Shown piece after piece: positions 1-13,080 of a stretch of 64,000 bases of DNA (the first letter of the stretch is position 1; the number at the start of each line of letters is the position of its first letter). The notes under the pieces are model-generated. The model was not told where the DNA came from, made no database searches, and worked only from the letters and a program-made list of their open reading frames with translations. A program made the translations under genes and the position numbers. Source of the stretch: Rhizophagus irregularis (Eukaryota; Glomeromycota; Glomeromycetes; Glomerales; Glomeraceae); NCBI RefSeq assembly GCF_026210795.1, contig NC_089440.1:2604001-2668000 (forward strand). Reading direction: 5' to 3'.

Positions 1-515
1 GAATGAATTCACTATCTACCTTACAGATCAGAATTAGTCATTTATTCGAAATGATAAATATGAAACATTTATTTTGGTGGGAATTTTTTTTCTTCATATC
101 TTTCTTCTAGGAAATACTTCTAGGAAATGCTTACCTCAAATTCTTTAGGTAATTCCTTCTGGGAAATGCTTCCCTTTGGTGAGAAAGCTTAAATTCTTTT
201 AGGTAAAACAGTGGTAAAGCATAAAACAATAGCAGATCATTATGATTCGCTTAATTGTTTGATTAGGTCAGGTGTTGGATCATAATAATACAAGATCATC
301 CGCTTACTGATATCTGAGCCAATAATATAATGCCAGTTCATCTCAAAAACCATTTAAAGAAACTATGGTAATTTTATATCTCCCATTTCATTCAAACTTA
401 ACTCATTGTATAATGTAATCCAATTCTCTCTTTCCCCTTTTCAACCATAAATAATTTTCTGACTTATCAATCGTAAATAATTCTTTACTCACATCATTTT
501 TATCATTTTTTGATC
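1..515. other. Upstream region of the ALG10-like gene
   Basis: No gene is seen. Around 105-180 a short word of the form GGAAATRCTT recurs three times, giving a weak local repeat. The last 120 bases before the ALG10 start are T-rich and probably hold its promoter, but no convincing TATA element stands out. Confidence 0.4.
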
Positions 516-2524
516 ATGAAGTTGCAATATTTGTTTTTGATTATACATACAATTATACTTATAATCGTTGCATATTTAGTAAATGATTATGTTCCGGATC
601 CGTATATGGTAAATATTGAAGAATTGGCTTGATCGATTTTGGTTGATTTGAATTAATACCTTATTAATAATAGGATGAAGTATTTCATGTTTCACAAGCA
701 AAACAATATTGTGAAGGGAATTATTATGATTGGAATCCAAAATTAACAACTCCACCAGGATTGTAGGTGATTTGATCTTTTTAATATGAGTTCTTTTTAT
801 TTCTTTTAGTTTAATGCAACTAAAAACCTTTTACTTAAAATTTAGATATTTAATAAGTAATTTAATCCTAAGACCATTATCATTATTGTCTACACGATAT
901 TTCTGTTCAACAAATTTTCTTCGAGCCACAAATGTATTATTTGGTATTGGATTGTATCTAATATTATGGAAATTGACGATAAAATTACATCCATTTCAAG
1001 ATAGAGACTTATTGTCATTTAATACATTGACATTAAGTATATTTCCTGTTGGGTGGTTTTATAATTTTTTATATTACACTGATTCTGGATCAACTTTTTT
1101 TGTGTTATGGAGTTACTTATTATCTATTGAAGAAAGATATTGGATGAGTGCATTAGTAAGTGGTTTTTCTTTTCTTTCAAAGTATATTTTATATAAATTT
1201 TTAATTTAAACTTATATTTATAGGTTGGAGGCATTAGCGTATTATTTAGACAAACAAATATTATTTGGGTTTGTTTTATTTTAGGTACTTCCATGTTAGC
1301 ATTATTGTCCTCTAGTAATAAAAGATCAAATGTCCGGGGGAGAAAAATGACATATTACAGAGGAATTAATATTAGACCAAGTGAGGAAAAAATTCTATTT
1401 GTTAAGATTTTAATATTCGTCTACTAATAATTTATCTCGAAAAATTTATAAAATTTACAGATATTGCAATTCAAGAAATAAGTGGTTTCTTAACATTAGT
1501 TTCAAAAAATTTTATAAAACTATTGACTATACTCTGTTCATATTTTTTGATCCTATTGAGCTTTGTCATTTTTCTTAAATGGAATGGTGGAATTGTATTA
1601 GGTAAATAACTTTAAATAATTTTTTTAATACGCGTTATTATATATTTATATTTATATATTGTTTTATTTAGGTGACAAATCGAATCATGTAGCAGTTTTA
1701 CATATACCACAAATCTTTTATTTCATTTCATTCACAACAATATTTTCTGTACCAATTATATTAAAAGTTGAGCATGTTGAAAGATTATTCAATGGCATAT
1801 TGAATCTAAGATTAAACAGGTATTTTTAAATTAATTTATAAATATAAATATGATAACTAGATTATACTAATTCAAATAATTCAAATAATTCAAATAGAAA
1901 AAGATTATATTTGTTTATAATCGCGATTATAATGATATTTGTAATTAATAATTTCACGTAAGTTTACCAATTTTTTTTTTGATTTGTTTGTTAAGTATTA
2001 CTTATCTAAAAAAAACGCGTTAAAAAAAATTCCATTAGGTACGAACATCCATTTTTATTGAGTGATAATCGACATTACACTTTTTATATATGGAAGGATA
2101 TTTATCAAAGACATTATTTGATAAAGTATCTATTAATTCCTGCTTATATGATAGGAGGATGGATTTTATTGGAATCGATAGGTAATTAGGAATTAAAGCA
2201 TTCTTATTTAACTTTATTATTCTTCTTTTAATCCTAACCGTACCGTTATTCCTTTTTAAAGCTTTACGACAATCATTCCTTTGGGTTTTGATTTACATCA
2301 TTGCAGTATGCCTCTCGTTAATTCCATCTCCATTACTTGAATTTAGATATTTTATAATACCTTATTATATATTTAGATTACATATTGGACAACCTGATGG
2401 TTTGAGATTGTTTATTGAATTTTTGATATATGCTGCTGTTAATGCTCAAACTGAACATTTATTTTTGGAAGAACCTTTTGTTTGGTTTAGTGAAATTCAT
2501 AAATGGCAAAGATTTATGTGGTAA
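516..2524 (+). CDS. ALG10: ALG10/DIE2-like dolichyl-phosphoglucose alpha-1,2-glucosyltransferase
   Basis: This is the ER membrane enzyme that adds the last (third) glucose to the dolichol-linked oligosaccharide before N-glycan transfer. I read nine exons: 516-608, 674-762, 810-1155, 1224-1380, 1461-1601, 1672-1819, 1898-1957, 2039-2181 and 2262-2524. The phases join without a break into 1,440 nt, or 479 residues, which is normal for the family. Conserved pieces in order are YMDEVFHVSQAKQYCEG, then TTPPG (the luminal acidic loop next to the first membrane helix), FLYYTDSGS, LFRQTNIIWV, NGGIVLGDKSNHV, HPFLLSDNRHYTFYIW and LLEFRYFIIPYYIFRL near the C-terminus, between many hydrophobic segments. 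The chosen ATG precedes a signal-anchor-like stretch. The exon 2/3 join (donor at 763) is the least certain, since family members have a GLY motif there. It is a single-copy housekeeping gene beside repeat-rich DNA and looks functional. Confidence 0.93.
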
Positions 2525-3663
2525 TTGTAATTAGTAATTGTTTTAGTTTATAATAAGAGGATAATAAAAGAGAGAGTAATATTGCAATATCTTTGTAATA
2601 TTTTCATTATTATTATTGAGTGTAATAATCATTATACAGTATTTGTATATTTATTTCAAAAAAATTGATGTTATATAAACGAAAATGACACTGCTTTTAT
2701 TAGATAAATTTCGATATTTGTTTCCGATTATATTCGATTACATTCCAAAAGATAAATTATTTAGTGAAATTTTAATATTATTGAAAATTTTTCGGATTAT
2801 CGTTATCAGTAGGCTTGGATGATGTTTTAACTACCACAACAAATAACAGGAAAGCAAATTAATTTCAGCCAGCATTACGCGTAAATGCAAGACGTGTTCG
2901 ATGAAGATCAGATGATGTAAATAAGGTTATTGTTATACAATATATACTTTAGCAACGCGTAATTTTTTTTTATTGGAAATACTTTTAAACCATTATATAA
3001 TGTAAAAAAAAGAAGATAATTTCGTTTCAATTTTATTATGGAAGGGTACTCCCTGACTCGGGGAGGGTCGGTTAATTCTTAGTCCAGGTGTTGGTGATGG
3101 AAACTTCTGATTTAAAGCTACTTCCAAACAATCTTAGCACTTTTCACTTTGAAAGCCTTTCCAGAATTAAGTACAAATTGACATTTCTGTAGAATGTGGG
3201 CTTGGAGGCATGCAGGTATCTCCAAGTGATTATTATGTCATACAAATCACAACGCTTAACAATCCGAATAGAATTATAGGTCGAATCGATGTTATTCAAT
3301 GCTGCTCACCTTTCTGTTACCACATTACAGCATTAATAGATTGTTCTATGTTGATTCGCTGATAAACTATCATGTTTGATGTGTTTGTGGATACCGGCTG
3401 ATTATCATTATATTTTTTCAAAAAAAAAGGAAATACAAATTGCTAAAGCAGATAATGGATTCTGGCAAGGTAAGAATAACAGGAAAGGTAATAAGAGTAA
3501 TATTCTGTTTTTTCGTATAACAGGGAAAAAAAGTAATTTGAGTAATCTATCTATCCTCTTTTTAGATGATCTAGATAACTATGATGAGTTTACTCATGAA
3601 ATATTAGATATTACTAGATCATGTGTTTTTGAAGATGTCAAAGCAAATACAGAAAGCGAAGTT
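2525..3663. other. Gene-poor intergenic DNA
   Basis: AT-rich sequence downstream of the ALG10-like gene. A 99-codon open frame at 3376-3675 has no recognisable domain, a poly-lysine start and no splice context, so I do not call it a gene. Nothing else is supported. Confidence 0.4.
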
Positions 3664-3787
3664 AGCGTAAGGTAGTTCACAATTCACTATCGCAAACGTA
3701 TTAACGTAAGGTAGTTTTCAACTCACTGTCGCAAATGTATTAACGTAAGGTAGTTCTCGACTCACCATCGCACCATCGCAAATGTAT
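3664..3787. repeat. Tandem repeat, 39-bp period, three copies
   Basis: The word CGTAAGGTAG recurs at 3666, 3705 and 3744, an exact 39-bp period. Each unit continues to a CATCGCAAATGTAT-like end. The third unit carries an extra 8-bp internal duplication (CACCATCG). The period equals 13 codons, but every unit has a TAG in the frame of the upstream ORF. Confidence 0.8.
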
Positions 3788-5620
3788 ATTGTCGTTGACA
3801 CTGAATCAACCATTGATGAAGAATCTAATATAGAAAAAATCCCTATAGAGGCTAACTTACAGTCTTGGAAGAAAGTTATACAGAAATTGACGTAGATAAT
3901 GAAGCCAGAAATCTTACAGGTATTTTGGTATTTTGGTATTCTCTACCTTATATGTATAATAACTGTGCTCACTCCACCTTAATAACTTTTAGGATGAAGT
4001 GCATATCCATAACAAATTACTAGATGTCAATATCGGTGTATTTAGTGCCTATTTCTCTGCACATAACAATAAACATACCAAATTTGCGCAATCCATGTCA
4101 TAGGAATAATATACTAGTTGATGCAGTCGTACGAGTCGTTCGATAGTTTTGACAATGGCTGTTTTTTAATGCAGAAAATAAAGCCAACAAAGTCAGAAAA
4201 TTTTACGGTAAAGTTTGTTCTGCTGTGAGTGTTAGATTTGTGTCGACAAAGTAAGTGACGAAGACATAGGCTTGCCAGAATGATAAGTTTTCTTGTAGAC
4301 TAGTAACAATACTGGCAAAGAGACAGTGAAATGGTGATAGACAGTGAAGCGGTGATTGATAGTTCTTCTCGATAGATGTAATTCTTATTTCTAAGAGTGG
4401 TAATAACTTTATAAGATAATATATTTACAAAGAAAAATAAACATGAACATTTCTTTCTATAAAAGCATTGGAAAGTAAAGATGTGCGGGCAATACTGTAT
4501 GTAATCTAAGATCAAAACTAGGTTTGAAAACTAAGAGAGATATAATTACTGTTCGGCACAATGATTGATGTTTATAATGTATTTAAAGTGGATCTATGTG
4601 AAATATCGTTATCTTATCATGAGTATTGTCAAACAATCAGGATAAATCCTACAATCCCAAAAGTCTTTCTAGGTCATCTCAAAAAGTGGGATCTTATTTT
4701 GGTCTTTGAGAGGTGTGACGCGTAGAGATTGCAAAAGTTGAATCCTATTGTGGATGATATATACATATTTTTATGATCAAAAATTATTGAACGGTTTATT
4801 CCTGATCTAAAAAAGTATAAAGATTTCAAGAAAAAGATTCTGTCATAGCAAATAGACTAAGAATGCCAACACTGATACTGAAGAAATACTATATGACTTG
4901 AAAATATTAAAACAACGTGTATGTTTACACGCAGAAATAAACATAGCGACAACATTATAAACTGGAATTATAAAGGAGTAGTAGCTAAGAGGTGTAATGG
5001 ACATAATATCATCGTTTCTGATGATGGTACATCATGTATGGAAACTTCAGATGTTGACTTCAATAATAAATGTGTTATATTTGATTGAGAATCCCGATCA
5101 GATCATAATGGATGAAACAAAAGAACAGCATCATACGCAAGGTATATTTTGTTATATTTCTTGATTAGCAATTGACTTTTTAACAAAAATATATTTTAGT
5201 TCAAGAAAAAAAATCCACTTTTTCCTGAATATATTGGCGATTGGGCTTTATATTATCTTACATATTGTTTTAGCAGCGAGATCTGAAAATGAAGAAAAAA
5301 GTGAGGATTCAGAAAATGATGATAATGCTTATGCAACATATAGAGCTTTTTACAGAGGAAAAAATTAGTTTACTACAATCAGACCTCTGTACCGATACTG
5401 TTATTTTGGGAAAAATATGTCGGTACATCAAATTATCGTTAAATAAGTCATTAATTATAATGTCACGCCAAAATCCAATTCTTACCGACATTATGCAAAC
5501 TCCAAAGCTAAAAAAAATTCCAATTCCTCAAAGTTACTCTTCAGTATTAAATTTTATTTTTTTATTTTTATTATATAGACAAGATCCGGGACTACATTAA
5601 ATTTTATGGGAAAAATAATA
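3788..5620 (+). pseudogene. Decayed coding relics, unidentified
   Basis: Short stretches read as plausible protein between stops. One starts at about 4561 (MIDVYNVFKVDLCEIS, then YHEYCQTIRINPTIPK) and continues past a stop with a KIIERFIPDLKKYKDF piece. Another near 3781-3895 reads VVDTESTIDEESNIEK. A 103-codon frame lies at 5289-5600. I do not recognise any of them. The mix of open stretches and stops suggests an old, broken gene or transposon cargo. Confidence 0.3.
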
Positions 5621-7217
5621 GATTTTTACATTTATATTAAAAATGTCATGTGATTTGGATAGAATCTTGATGTTAACTCAGGCCAGATTTATAGTGCTGA
5701 CCTGAATTAATATTAGTGTAATGGTACATCTTATCATGTTTAATTATAAAAGGGCAATCGGTACATAATGTAGGTACAACAAGGTTTTTTTTTTATTTAT
5801 TGACATAGAAAATATATCGATATAAGCAATTATCAAGTTTTTGTATTCTGGTGTACTGCTGACAAAAAATTGTCAGAACTATCTTAAACATACCATGATC
5901 TAAAATGCAAACATTGAAGATCAGATGTTGAATCTATAAATTTAAATAATAAAATTATATATTAAAATTTACACTAAAAATTAAATTTATAATTAGCACT
6001 TACTCTAAAAATATAAATTTTAGTTTTTAGATAAATAAATATAATAATAACCTATAATTCACAACTTACCAACTAAAGTAATGGGTATTCTATCAAATGT
6101 TTGAAAAAAATATACTTATCGTTTGTATAATCAAGGTTTATTGTGTAAAAAATGAGTACATATTATATCAATAAATAAAGCATAAAAATTGGCTATGCAT
6201 CATACACATTTAAAAGTTCAAAATGACATTGTGTCTTTTAAATTCCTCAGCACACTTACTATTCCTTTTTTGACTGAATTACTCTGATCACCATCTAGGC
6301 GAAAATTTTGTAAATTAATTATCAATTTTAACTATCTATGCACTATCTATCATGCTTCTATGGTTTTTAAAATAAACATTCCGTTCCTATATCTACGTTG
6401 AAATTTTCACAATTACACCCATGAATTTCACTACCCATATAGATTTATGTTATACATGATTGAGCAAAAAATTAGTCGAAAGGCAAAACAATAACTGATA
6501 AAACAATACTTCTGATTCAGTGATTCACTCTTACCATTATATTTCATTTTCACAGCATTCAACTCCGCCAAAACATTGTAAGTACACTATTGTCTATGGT
6601 AAATTCGATTTTTTGTAGTACTGTGTTGAAAGTCAGCACATAGATAAACGCTTGCGCTAAGGTATGTGACGAAGATAAGGTCGCTACGCCAATAACATAC
6701 TGATGATGGTTTTTTACTAAGATTTTCCCGGCGAATATTAATAGTAAAATGTCCAAAACTACATCTATAAACCGTAAAACGGGACGATTAGCATATGTAA
6801 ACGGTCTTTGTGCATGATCAAGGCATTTTCATACCTTATATTTTTGTTACAAACTACGATCTTGATCGTTGATGGATGTTGATGACGTAAAGACAAGTTC
6901 ATTTTTCGTTTAATTTTTGTTCACTTGCACAAGGAGGATAAAAAGTTCACTAACCAAAGTCTCAGCTTTTTACATAATTTGCAATGAGTCTAAAGATCGA
7001 TTTTGGAATCAATCTTTGACGTTAATATGACTCTTGTCACGAAGATCTGATCAGCAAGCGCTCCTTAAAGTAAAAATTTGAGACATCCCGCATATAAAGC
7101 TGTACCAAGTTCATGTGGTAAACGTAAACTTCATACCTCAAAGTGATACAAGTTGGGTTATGGAAAACCATGGCATTTGTCACAAACAGGTCATGCGGGA
7201 AAAATTTATTATGTAAC
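5621..7217. other. AT-rich region without recognisable genes
   Basis: About 1.6 kb with no supported ORF, RNA gene or bounded repeat. 5935-6060 is nearly pure A/T. Short open frames here (for example 6559-6756, -) have no recognisable features. Confidence 0.4.
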
Positions 7218-7850
7218 TCAAAAATAAATACAAAAGAATGCATGATACATGAAATTCGAGTTTTTCGCACGATTACTCAATGACCTTATCCTTGTTATTT
7301 CCCTTGATTGCTCTCTACTTTGAGAAGCTTCCAACGGCTTATGTGCCTCCAGATAATATGACCAAGGATTTTTTCCGTCATGTCTTTCTTCATACCCACA
7401 TCTGACAGATAGAATCTTCGATAATTTAAACGATGGTTTCCCTTCACTGTCCAGCGTCCATTCCATGAAATACCATTTTTCCGCTACAATTCCAATATCA
7501 CACTCACACTCGTCGTCTATTTCGTTTGCTTTACGTTTGCGAGATAGTGAAGTTCCATCTGTATGGTGGCTTGTGCAAAAAGCCCTGCTTAAAGTTAATT
7601 TTTTTGGCCTCAGTCAAGCCAATCGTTCTCTCTATAGTTAAGATTTTCGTACCCGTTTTCCCCTTCAATCAATTTCTCAGGTATTTTTATTTGGTTTTTA
7701 AACGGGAAAGTTGCTGAGACGAGATAATGAATAGATTCTTTCGTAGCTTCATAGGATAAATTGATAAGGGTTGTTGCAGTGCTCGTTTCCAACTCGCCTA
7801 AAAGTTTACACAACGCTTCTTTGTACTTCTCATTCTTAATTTCAACTCAA
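7218..7850 (-). pseudogene. Broken nuclease-like (Crinkler-type C-terminal region) pseudogene
   Basis: Reading the minus strand from about 7850, a coding stretch gives KLLGELETSTATTLINLSYE and then YLVSATFPFK. It continues through stops and frame changes to EKWYFMEWTLDSEGKPSFKL and GKNPWSYYLEAHKPL at 7230-7440. The parts are collinear, so this is one gene cut by at least two frameshifts and several stops. The overall pattern resembles a domain that is greatly expanded in Rhizophagus and often attached to Crinkler-like (CRN) proteins, which I associate with PD-(D/E)XK nucleases. That family call is from memory of the pattern, and the catalytic motif itself is degraded here. No function is expected from this copy. 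Confidence 0.4.
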
Positions 7851-8879
7851 CCACAAGAAAAAAAACGAGTCAATACTAGGATTCGAATCGTAATAGAGCT
7901 CATTATTTGAAAAGGTCATTCGTTGAATGGTTTTGACGGCGTCTCAATGAATACGGTATACTTGAATCTGCTTTTGTCACGAACAGCAGTCATTTTGAGA
8001 AAAGTATTCTCTGACGGTTACGCAGGGAGGTAGGTCCTGCAAAGCCTTGGCATTGGCCGAGTCACCTTGCTCCCCTATGAAAATGGAATCCTGGGAGATA
8101 GACATCGGGTGAGGAGGATTCTAACCTCTTCTCAATATTGGACCACTATGATGAAGCACAATTGCCACCCAACGGAGGAGATCCTGATTACTTCCCATCA
8201 TATTCAAGTACCGTTGTTTGTTCTTAAGTATGGAATCTTTGAGGCCTTTGAGGGCACATACCCGATATTCATTGTCCACTTGAATGATTTAGTCCGTCTA
8301 AACTCTGAATAAGAGAAAAGGTCAATAAGAATCTTTTTTCGGACAGTAGCTTGACCGTGACATTTTGTCATTGTTTTTCATAATTTACAATTTCGCTGAC
8401 CACGAGTCAGGAAAAAATACGTACCATAGACAGACTTGTTGAGTAATGGCGAGTTCGACAAGCGATTCCTGCTCACGGCTCGAAGTGGCGGTTGACACGG
8501 GCGGCTCGACTATTTGACTTTTTTTGTTACAAGTAGGGTTCTTAGTCGAGGTAATCTTGATCGATGATTGATTAGCTTGATCGATTAATGACACATTATA
8601 TTTGAGTATTTTTCTTGGGACAAATGGTTGAAAGTCCAACTTTATGATTAATTCGTGATCTATTTAAGAACCAGTGAAAATTTCTTATTTTTTAGAATCT
8701 GGATTTCTTTGACGAATGCCAACCAGCTTTCTCATATCATTTCACATGCATGGTAATAGGCACTATTATCCTATTGGAATCTAAACATACCTGAAAGTAG
8801 CTGTAACCCCTATCTAGGAAAGACAGATGCCATTCTCATAAGAAATCTCCTTCCCCAAAAATACTTAGTAACTTTCACT
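7851..8879. other. Decayed intergenic DNA with GATCGATTAAT words
   Basis: Less AT-rich than the surroundings around 7950-8310, which suggests former coding sequence, but I could not name it. An 81-codon frame at 8067-8312 has no recognisable domain. At 8490-8600 short words of the type GATCGATTAAT recur in both orientations. Confidence 0.3.
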
Positions 8880-9075
8880 GGTTTAGGCGGATGTTCACTT
8901 AATGATAAAAACCAATCAAATTTAATTGATTAATTTAATCAACCATTATGAACTTTACTTTGGTCGGTCAATTGATCGATTAAATATAACTAATCAAATC
9001 ACAGACCTCTGAAGTTGATCAATTAATCGACCAAGAGATTTGGAAGGAATCAAATTTCCTAGTTACAAGAAATTC
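8880..9075. repeat. Quasi-palindromic island, ATTGATCGATTAA words
   Basis: Over about 190 bp the words TTGATTAATT, TCAATTGATCGATTAA and GATCAATTAATCGACC recur in both orientations. This is the structure of a decayed foldback or inverted-repeat element. No clear termini or target duplication were found. Confidence 0.45.
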
Positions 9076-9556
9076 GGTTTGATCCTAGAGTGAGAGATTG
9101 TTCAGCTGATCGTCACGGTCTTCAGGAATTTCTACTTTTCATAGCTTGAGTTTGTCTGAGGAAAATTATCGAACGCTGGTGCCTTTTTCAACCTTGATAG
9201 CCAGTTAATAGCCTCCTTAAGCTTGCTAATAGACTTATTCTTCTCAATATCAACTTCGGAATCGTTGCGTGATAGACATTTCGACTATAGACTATTTTTC
9301 GTGAAATGTTATTGGTCGCAAACTATGTGAGGACAAGAGGCGGAAGACTTATTTGCGGAAAAAATACCATTCTGTCACAAAGATGATCCATTTATTTGTA
9401 ACGAGAAATAAATTATTCCGGTGCCGGGATTTCTAATAATTTCACTCGACTAGGATTCGTCGTAGCAAATCCTACTAGCCGATACAAAGTTTTTACGACC
9501 CACTCATCTGTTAATAGTCGAAGAAGATTCAGAATGATAAATATCTTTCATTAACG
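9076..9556. other. Intergenic, nothing recognised
   Basis: No supported gene, RNA or repeat boundary. Confidence 0.35.
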
Positions 9557-9721
9557 ATGGAACGAAACTTACTAACCAATTTTAATCTTAAAGCTGCGGA
9601 TGATGAATCCAAGATATATGGCGAGTTTATCTGTGATGAAGAATCTGAGGCAGATGATGGCAATGAGTTTGATTGGGATGATCTACTTCCATATAACAGT
9701 TGGCCCGTTGGCATGGGATGA
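9557..9721 (+). CDS. Short acidic ORF, possible gene relic
   Basis: An ATG-started 54-residue frame, strongly acidic in the middle (ADDESKIYGEFICDEESEAD, then EFDWDDLLP). The composition is more protein-like than that of neighbouring frames. There is no splice or domain support, and coding-like sequence continues for a short way in other frames, so it may be an exon or a relic. Confidence 0.2.
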   Translation: MERNLLTNFNLKAADDESKIYGEFICDEESEADDGNEFDWDDLLPYNSWPVGMG

Positions 9722-12529
9722 ACTTCTTCAAGCCAAATGGCCCATCATTCGTTTACGAGATGCTTTTCAAATATTTCTGAACGAGTAAAGAACGATATAT
9801 TTTCTGAATCAACTTCATCTGGCCAAGAGAACACAATGAATTTTTGGATACGTTAGCCGATCTCGAGAAAAGCCAGGATCTTTAAGAGCATTGAGTGAAT
9901 TATTTTATGAGTTAAAATCAAAATACCTGCCTTCGAGCCTATTCGAGAAGACGGGCTTCACTATTCGCCCAAAGTTACGACCAATAGTTGGCATTGCAGG
10001 GTTTAATAATCCATTTTGAATATATACTGATGTTATATATTCAAGAATTTTTTAACACTTCAGTATGCTCCTTTTCCAATTGCACTAACAATCTTTCAAT
10101 AATTATTGGGTCAGTTATGTCAGGTTCTTCTGAAAAATCAGGTGTAATAATAGGAATAAAGTTAATTGGTATCAATTATTCCATATACGCATCAATCTCA
10201 TGATGAGCTTGTGAAACAGCGAAGTAAAATGAGCCTGGTATGATTCCCATTAGCTCATCCTTCCTTCAAAGCTATGGAAGATAACAGGAAAAACTCGTAT
10301 CAAGAAAAAAAAATACTAAGATTCGATTATTCTCAAGGGAAAAGTTTTTGCAAAGAAAAAATTATGTAAGGTAGACTTGTTTTATTAATACAAATGGTAG
10401 TGCTGTGAACAACACAAAATAAATTACAAATTTTGGTCACAGCTCGTGATACATGACGATGTTTCTATCCTATCTCTTGCTACGGGAAGCCTATATATTT
10501 TCTTCATACGATCGTCAATTAGCCATTTATCTTAGTTCTTTTCTTTTCAGCTGCTTCGTCTGCACATACCTTATCCTCGCTTTCTCATAAAGCAAGAAAT
10601 TCCAATCCCTGGCAGATGAATAGATTGTCATTTACTCGCATTCGCTTTTTCTTGTTCGTTTTGTACGAACTTTCGAGTGTTTGATATACTGAGAAACACA
10701 AAAATAAAAAAGGTTTGTCAGCATAATTTAAACCAAGACAAATATCATCAGTAATACATAACAATGTTAACCTGAGCGAAGCTTTCGAGTATGTTGCGCT
10801 GGACTTCATCTTCTTATTCTTTAATACAAAGAAGGTTTCAGCCTTCTATAATATTATTATACCCTCAGATATTCTGAAAAAATGTCGTGAACATTTTGTC
10901 AAAAATAAATTTCTCTCACTAAATTCCTACTTTTTTAGCATATTCCTCACTATAAATAAAGGCCGTGTGAAGTATGATATATATATATATCAAAACGTAT
11001 AGATTTCACGCTATCCATAACTAATTTTGACCCGTAATGTTTTATCTTGAACGAATTATTCTCCACGAAATGCTCAAAGTGTTTGTTGGAGTCTTGAATT
11101 TCGCGGTTTTGTTGGAATGGTGTCCGTATCGTTAAGTTCCATATCTCACTAACACTTCCTTCAAACTGTGATACGAGGAGAACGGCTCAACTTGTTTTAT
11201 TTACACTCCTTGGAGAAGTGTTGGCAACCTTTTCACAGGATTCACCAGCTAAGAAATTCTTCTATGTTCGTTTTGAAAAAGTCACAGCCATTAACCCTTT
11301 GCTTGCAAACTATTCCAAAGTCCTCCTTATCAAGTTCTAAGTCCTCCTTACGCGAGAAATTGATAAGCTCTTTCGCTTTATATTTTTCTGGATAGTGATA
11401 TTAGGCTCGTACAAAAATGTGTTACGTACTTGTCAATTGCATTACACGTGATCCGCCTTCAATAGTATGTAATTCTGGCTAAAATTAACATTGTATATGT
11501 ATATAAATATATATAATACAGAAATAAAGCGAACCAATCGAATGAGGCTAATCCAATTCCTACTATGTTAATACAGTACTATTAACGAAAGAAATCCAGA
11601 ACAATAGGATAATTAATTTTAATTAAAATCGCTAGGAATAGGGTAGCTCAACCTTCTCGAAGTTCTTAGTAGTGTCGTGCTTCATTCGCTTCAAGATGCA
11701 GTATATGAAACGGAAATGCTCTATTATGGAATGTTGACTGATAATTGATTATTAGAATTATTACGATTATTTGAAATTAATGAAATATCTTCAAGATATA
11801 GTTATTTGGTCAATTAGCGAAAGTAGCGTATTTGATTGTACCACTAAAATAACAGTCGTGGAGCGCATATTTTGATTTGTTAAATATTTGTTATTATGAT
11901 CATGTTTTATTTCTACCCAGAACTGCTCAATAGATTTTTCATCCACATTTTTAACCACCTAGTATTGAGATCAAATAATAATTCCATCATTATTTTTATT
12001 TAGAACAAAAATTTTCTCGCAAAGTTTAAATATTAATGAAAAATAAATTGTGGATTTAAATATCAAATGAAATAAATAATCATGAATTATAAATTAGTGA
12101 AATTCGATTTGCTTTGTCACGTATCGATCTGAAGGATAAGCGAATATATTAAATGATACAAATTCGCAAGGAGAGTAGATGGTTGTCTCTAAGAATACTG
12201 GTAATGGAACAAAACTATAATATTTTTTTTTCTTTTGATCATTGATCGGGAACTTCATAGGAGCATGTATTTTTAATTAATAAAAAATAACGTATGAAAT
12301 TGTTACGATGTAGAAAATATAAATTGGAAAATCAAAATAATTAAACAGAAAATAATTTTTCATAAAGGAATAAAAATAAATTACAAATTGTTTTTTCATT
12401 ATGATGTTATTTGCCATCGCGTTCTTAATTCTATCATATAGACCTAGTGAACTATGAATCATGAACGATTATATAAAATATTTTAAAAAATTTGTGAAAG
12501 ACGGACCAGAATTCAATACTAAAATTTTT
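9722..12529. other. Long stretch without supported genes
   Basis: 2.8 kb of mixed composition. Short open frames (9988-10203 +, 10585-10809 -, 11168-11395 +) lack domains and clear start context. A short TA run lies at about 10978-10992, and 11480-11520 is very AT-rich. Nothing else is supported. Confidence 0.35.
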
Positions 12530-12750
12530 CATTTAATTAATGCCATAAAGATTCCTTTTGGGACAATACTGCTTCAAGAGCGAAAGTCGACGCATCGGTA
12601 AATAACATGAACGGTCAGTCCCACTTGGGATAAATTAAAATAGGAGATGAAACCAAGCAACTCTTCAAATGATCAACCGCTTGTTGTTGAGTAGCAGTCC
12701 AATTAAACGGAGTATTCTTTCTTAACAAACTTATTCAACAGGTTTAAAAA
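12530..12750 (-). mobile_element. Ty3/Gypsy pol fragment (RT/RNase H junction)
   Basis: The minus strand reads TPFNWTATQQQAVDHLKSCL, then VSSPILIYPKWD, a stop, and PFMLFTDAS followed by a LEAVLSQ-like end. This is the reverse transcriptase/RNase H connection of a Ty3/Gypsy retrotransposon: the FxWT..QQxAF..LK motif, the APIL.YP strand, and the TDAS motif with the first RNase H aspartate. Only about 70 codons remain, with an in-frame stop. No LTRs are visible nearby. It is a dead fragment. Confidence 0.75.
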
Positions 12751-12799
12751 CAATTTGACATCTCGCGCTACAAATCAACAATTTAAATGACCAATGAAA

Positions 12800-13080
12800 T
12801 AATTTTATTAAATTTTGCTAAAAGATCAATTCATAATATGGAAGCAACCATAATTCCAAGACTATAGATATCAACACGGTTGGTATATCTTTTTCTTCGT
12901 AAAATTCCAAGTGCTATCTAAGTCTTTTCCAATGTTTTTTATCGTTCCATCCATCATTCCATTTTGTTTTATAGACTTTACCAAGCACGTCCTTTGTAAC
13001 TTCAATCGAGTAGATAGAGAGTTTATTCCTAATATAAGGACCTCGCCGATACATTAAGCTATATTCATCTGACATCTGCG
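12800..13080 (-). pseudogene. Protein kinase fragment
   Basis: On the minus strand a piece reading DVLGKVYKTKWNDGW resembles a glycine-rich loop. After stops and a frame change it is followed by VDIYSLGIMVAS, the subdomain IX motif of tyrosine-kinase-like kinases. The catalytic core between them is missing. It is probably a relic of another amplified kinase, of a different subtype from the array in this window, whose members read DIYSIGILMWE. Confidence 0.45.

Noticed and set aside
3664-3787. The 39-bp tandem repeat considered as a CRISPR-like array
   Set aside because: There is no spacer/repeat alternation: the whole 39 bp repeats, with only three units, in a eukaryotic context.
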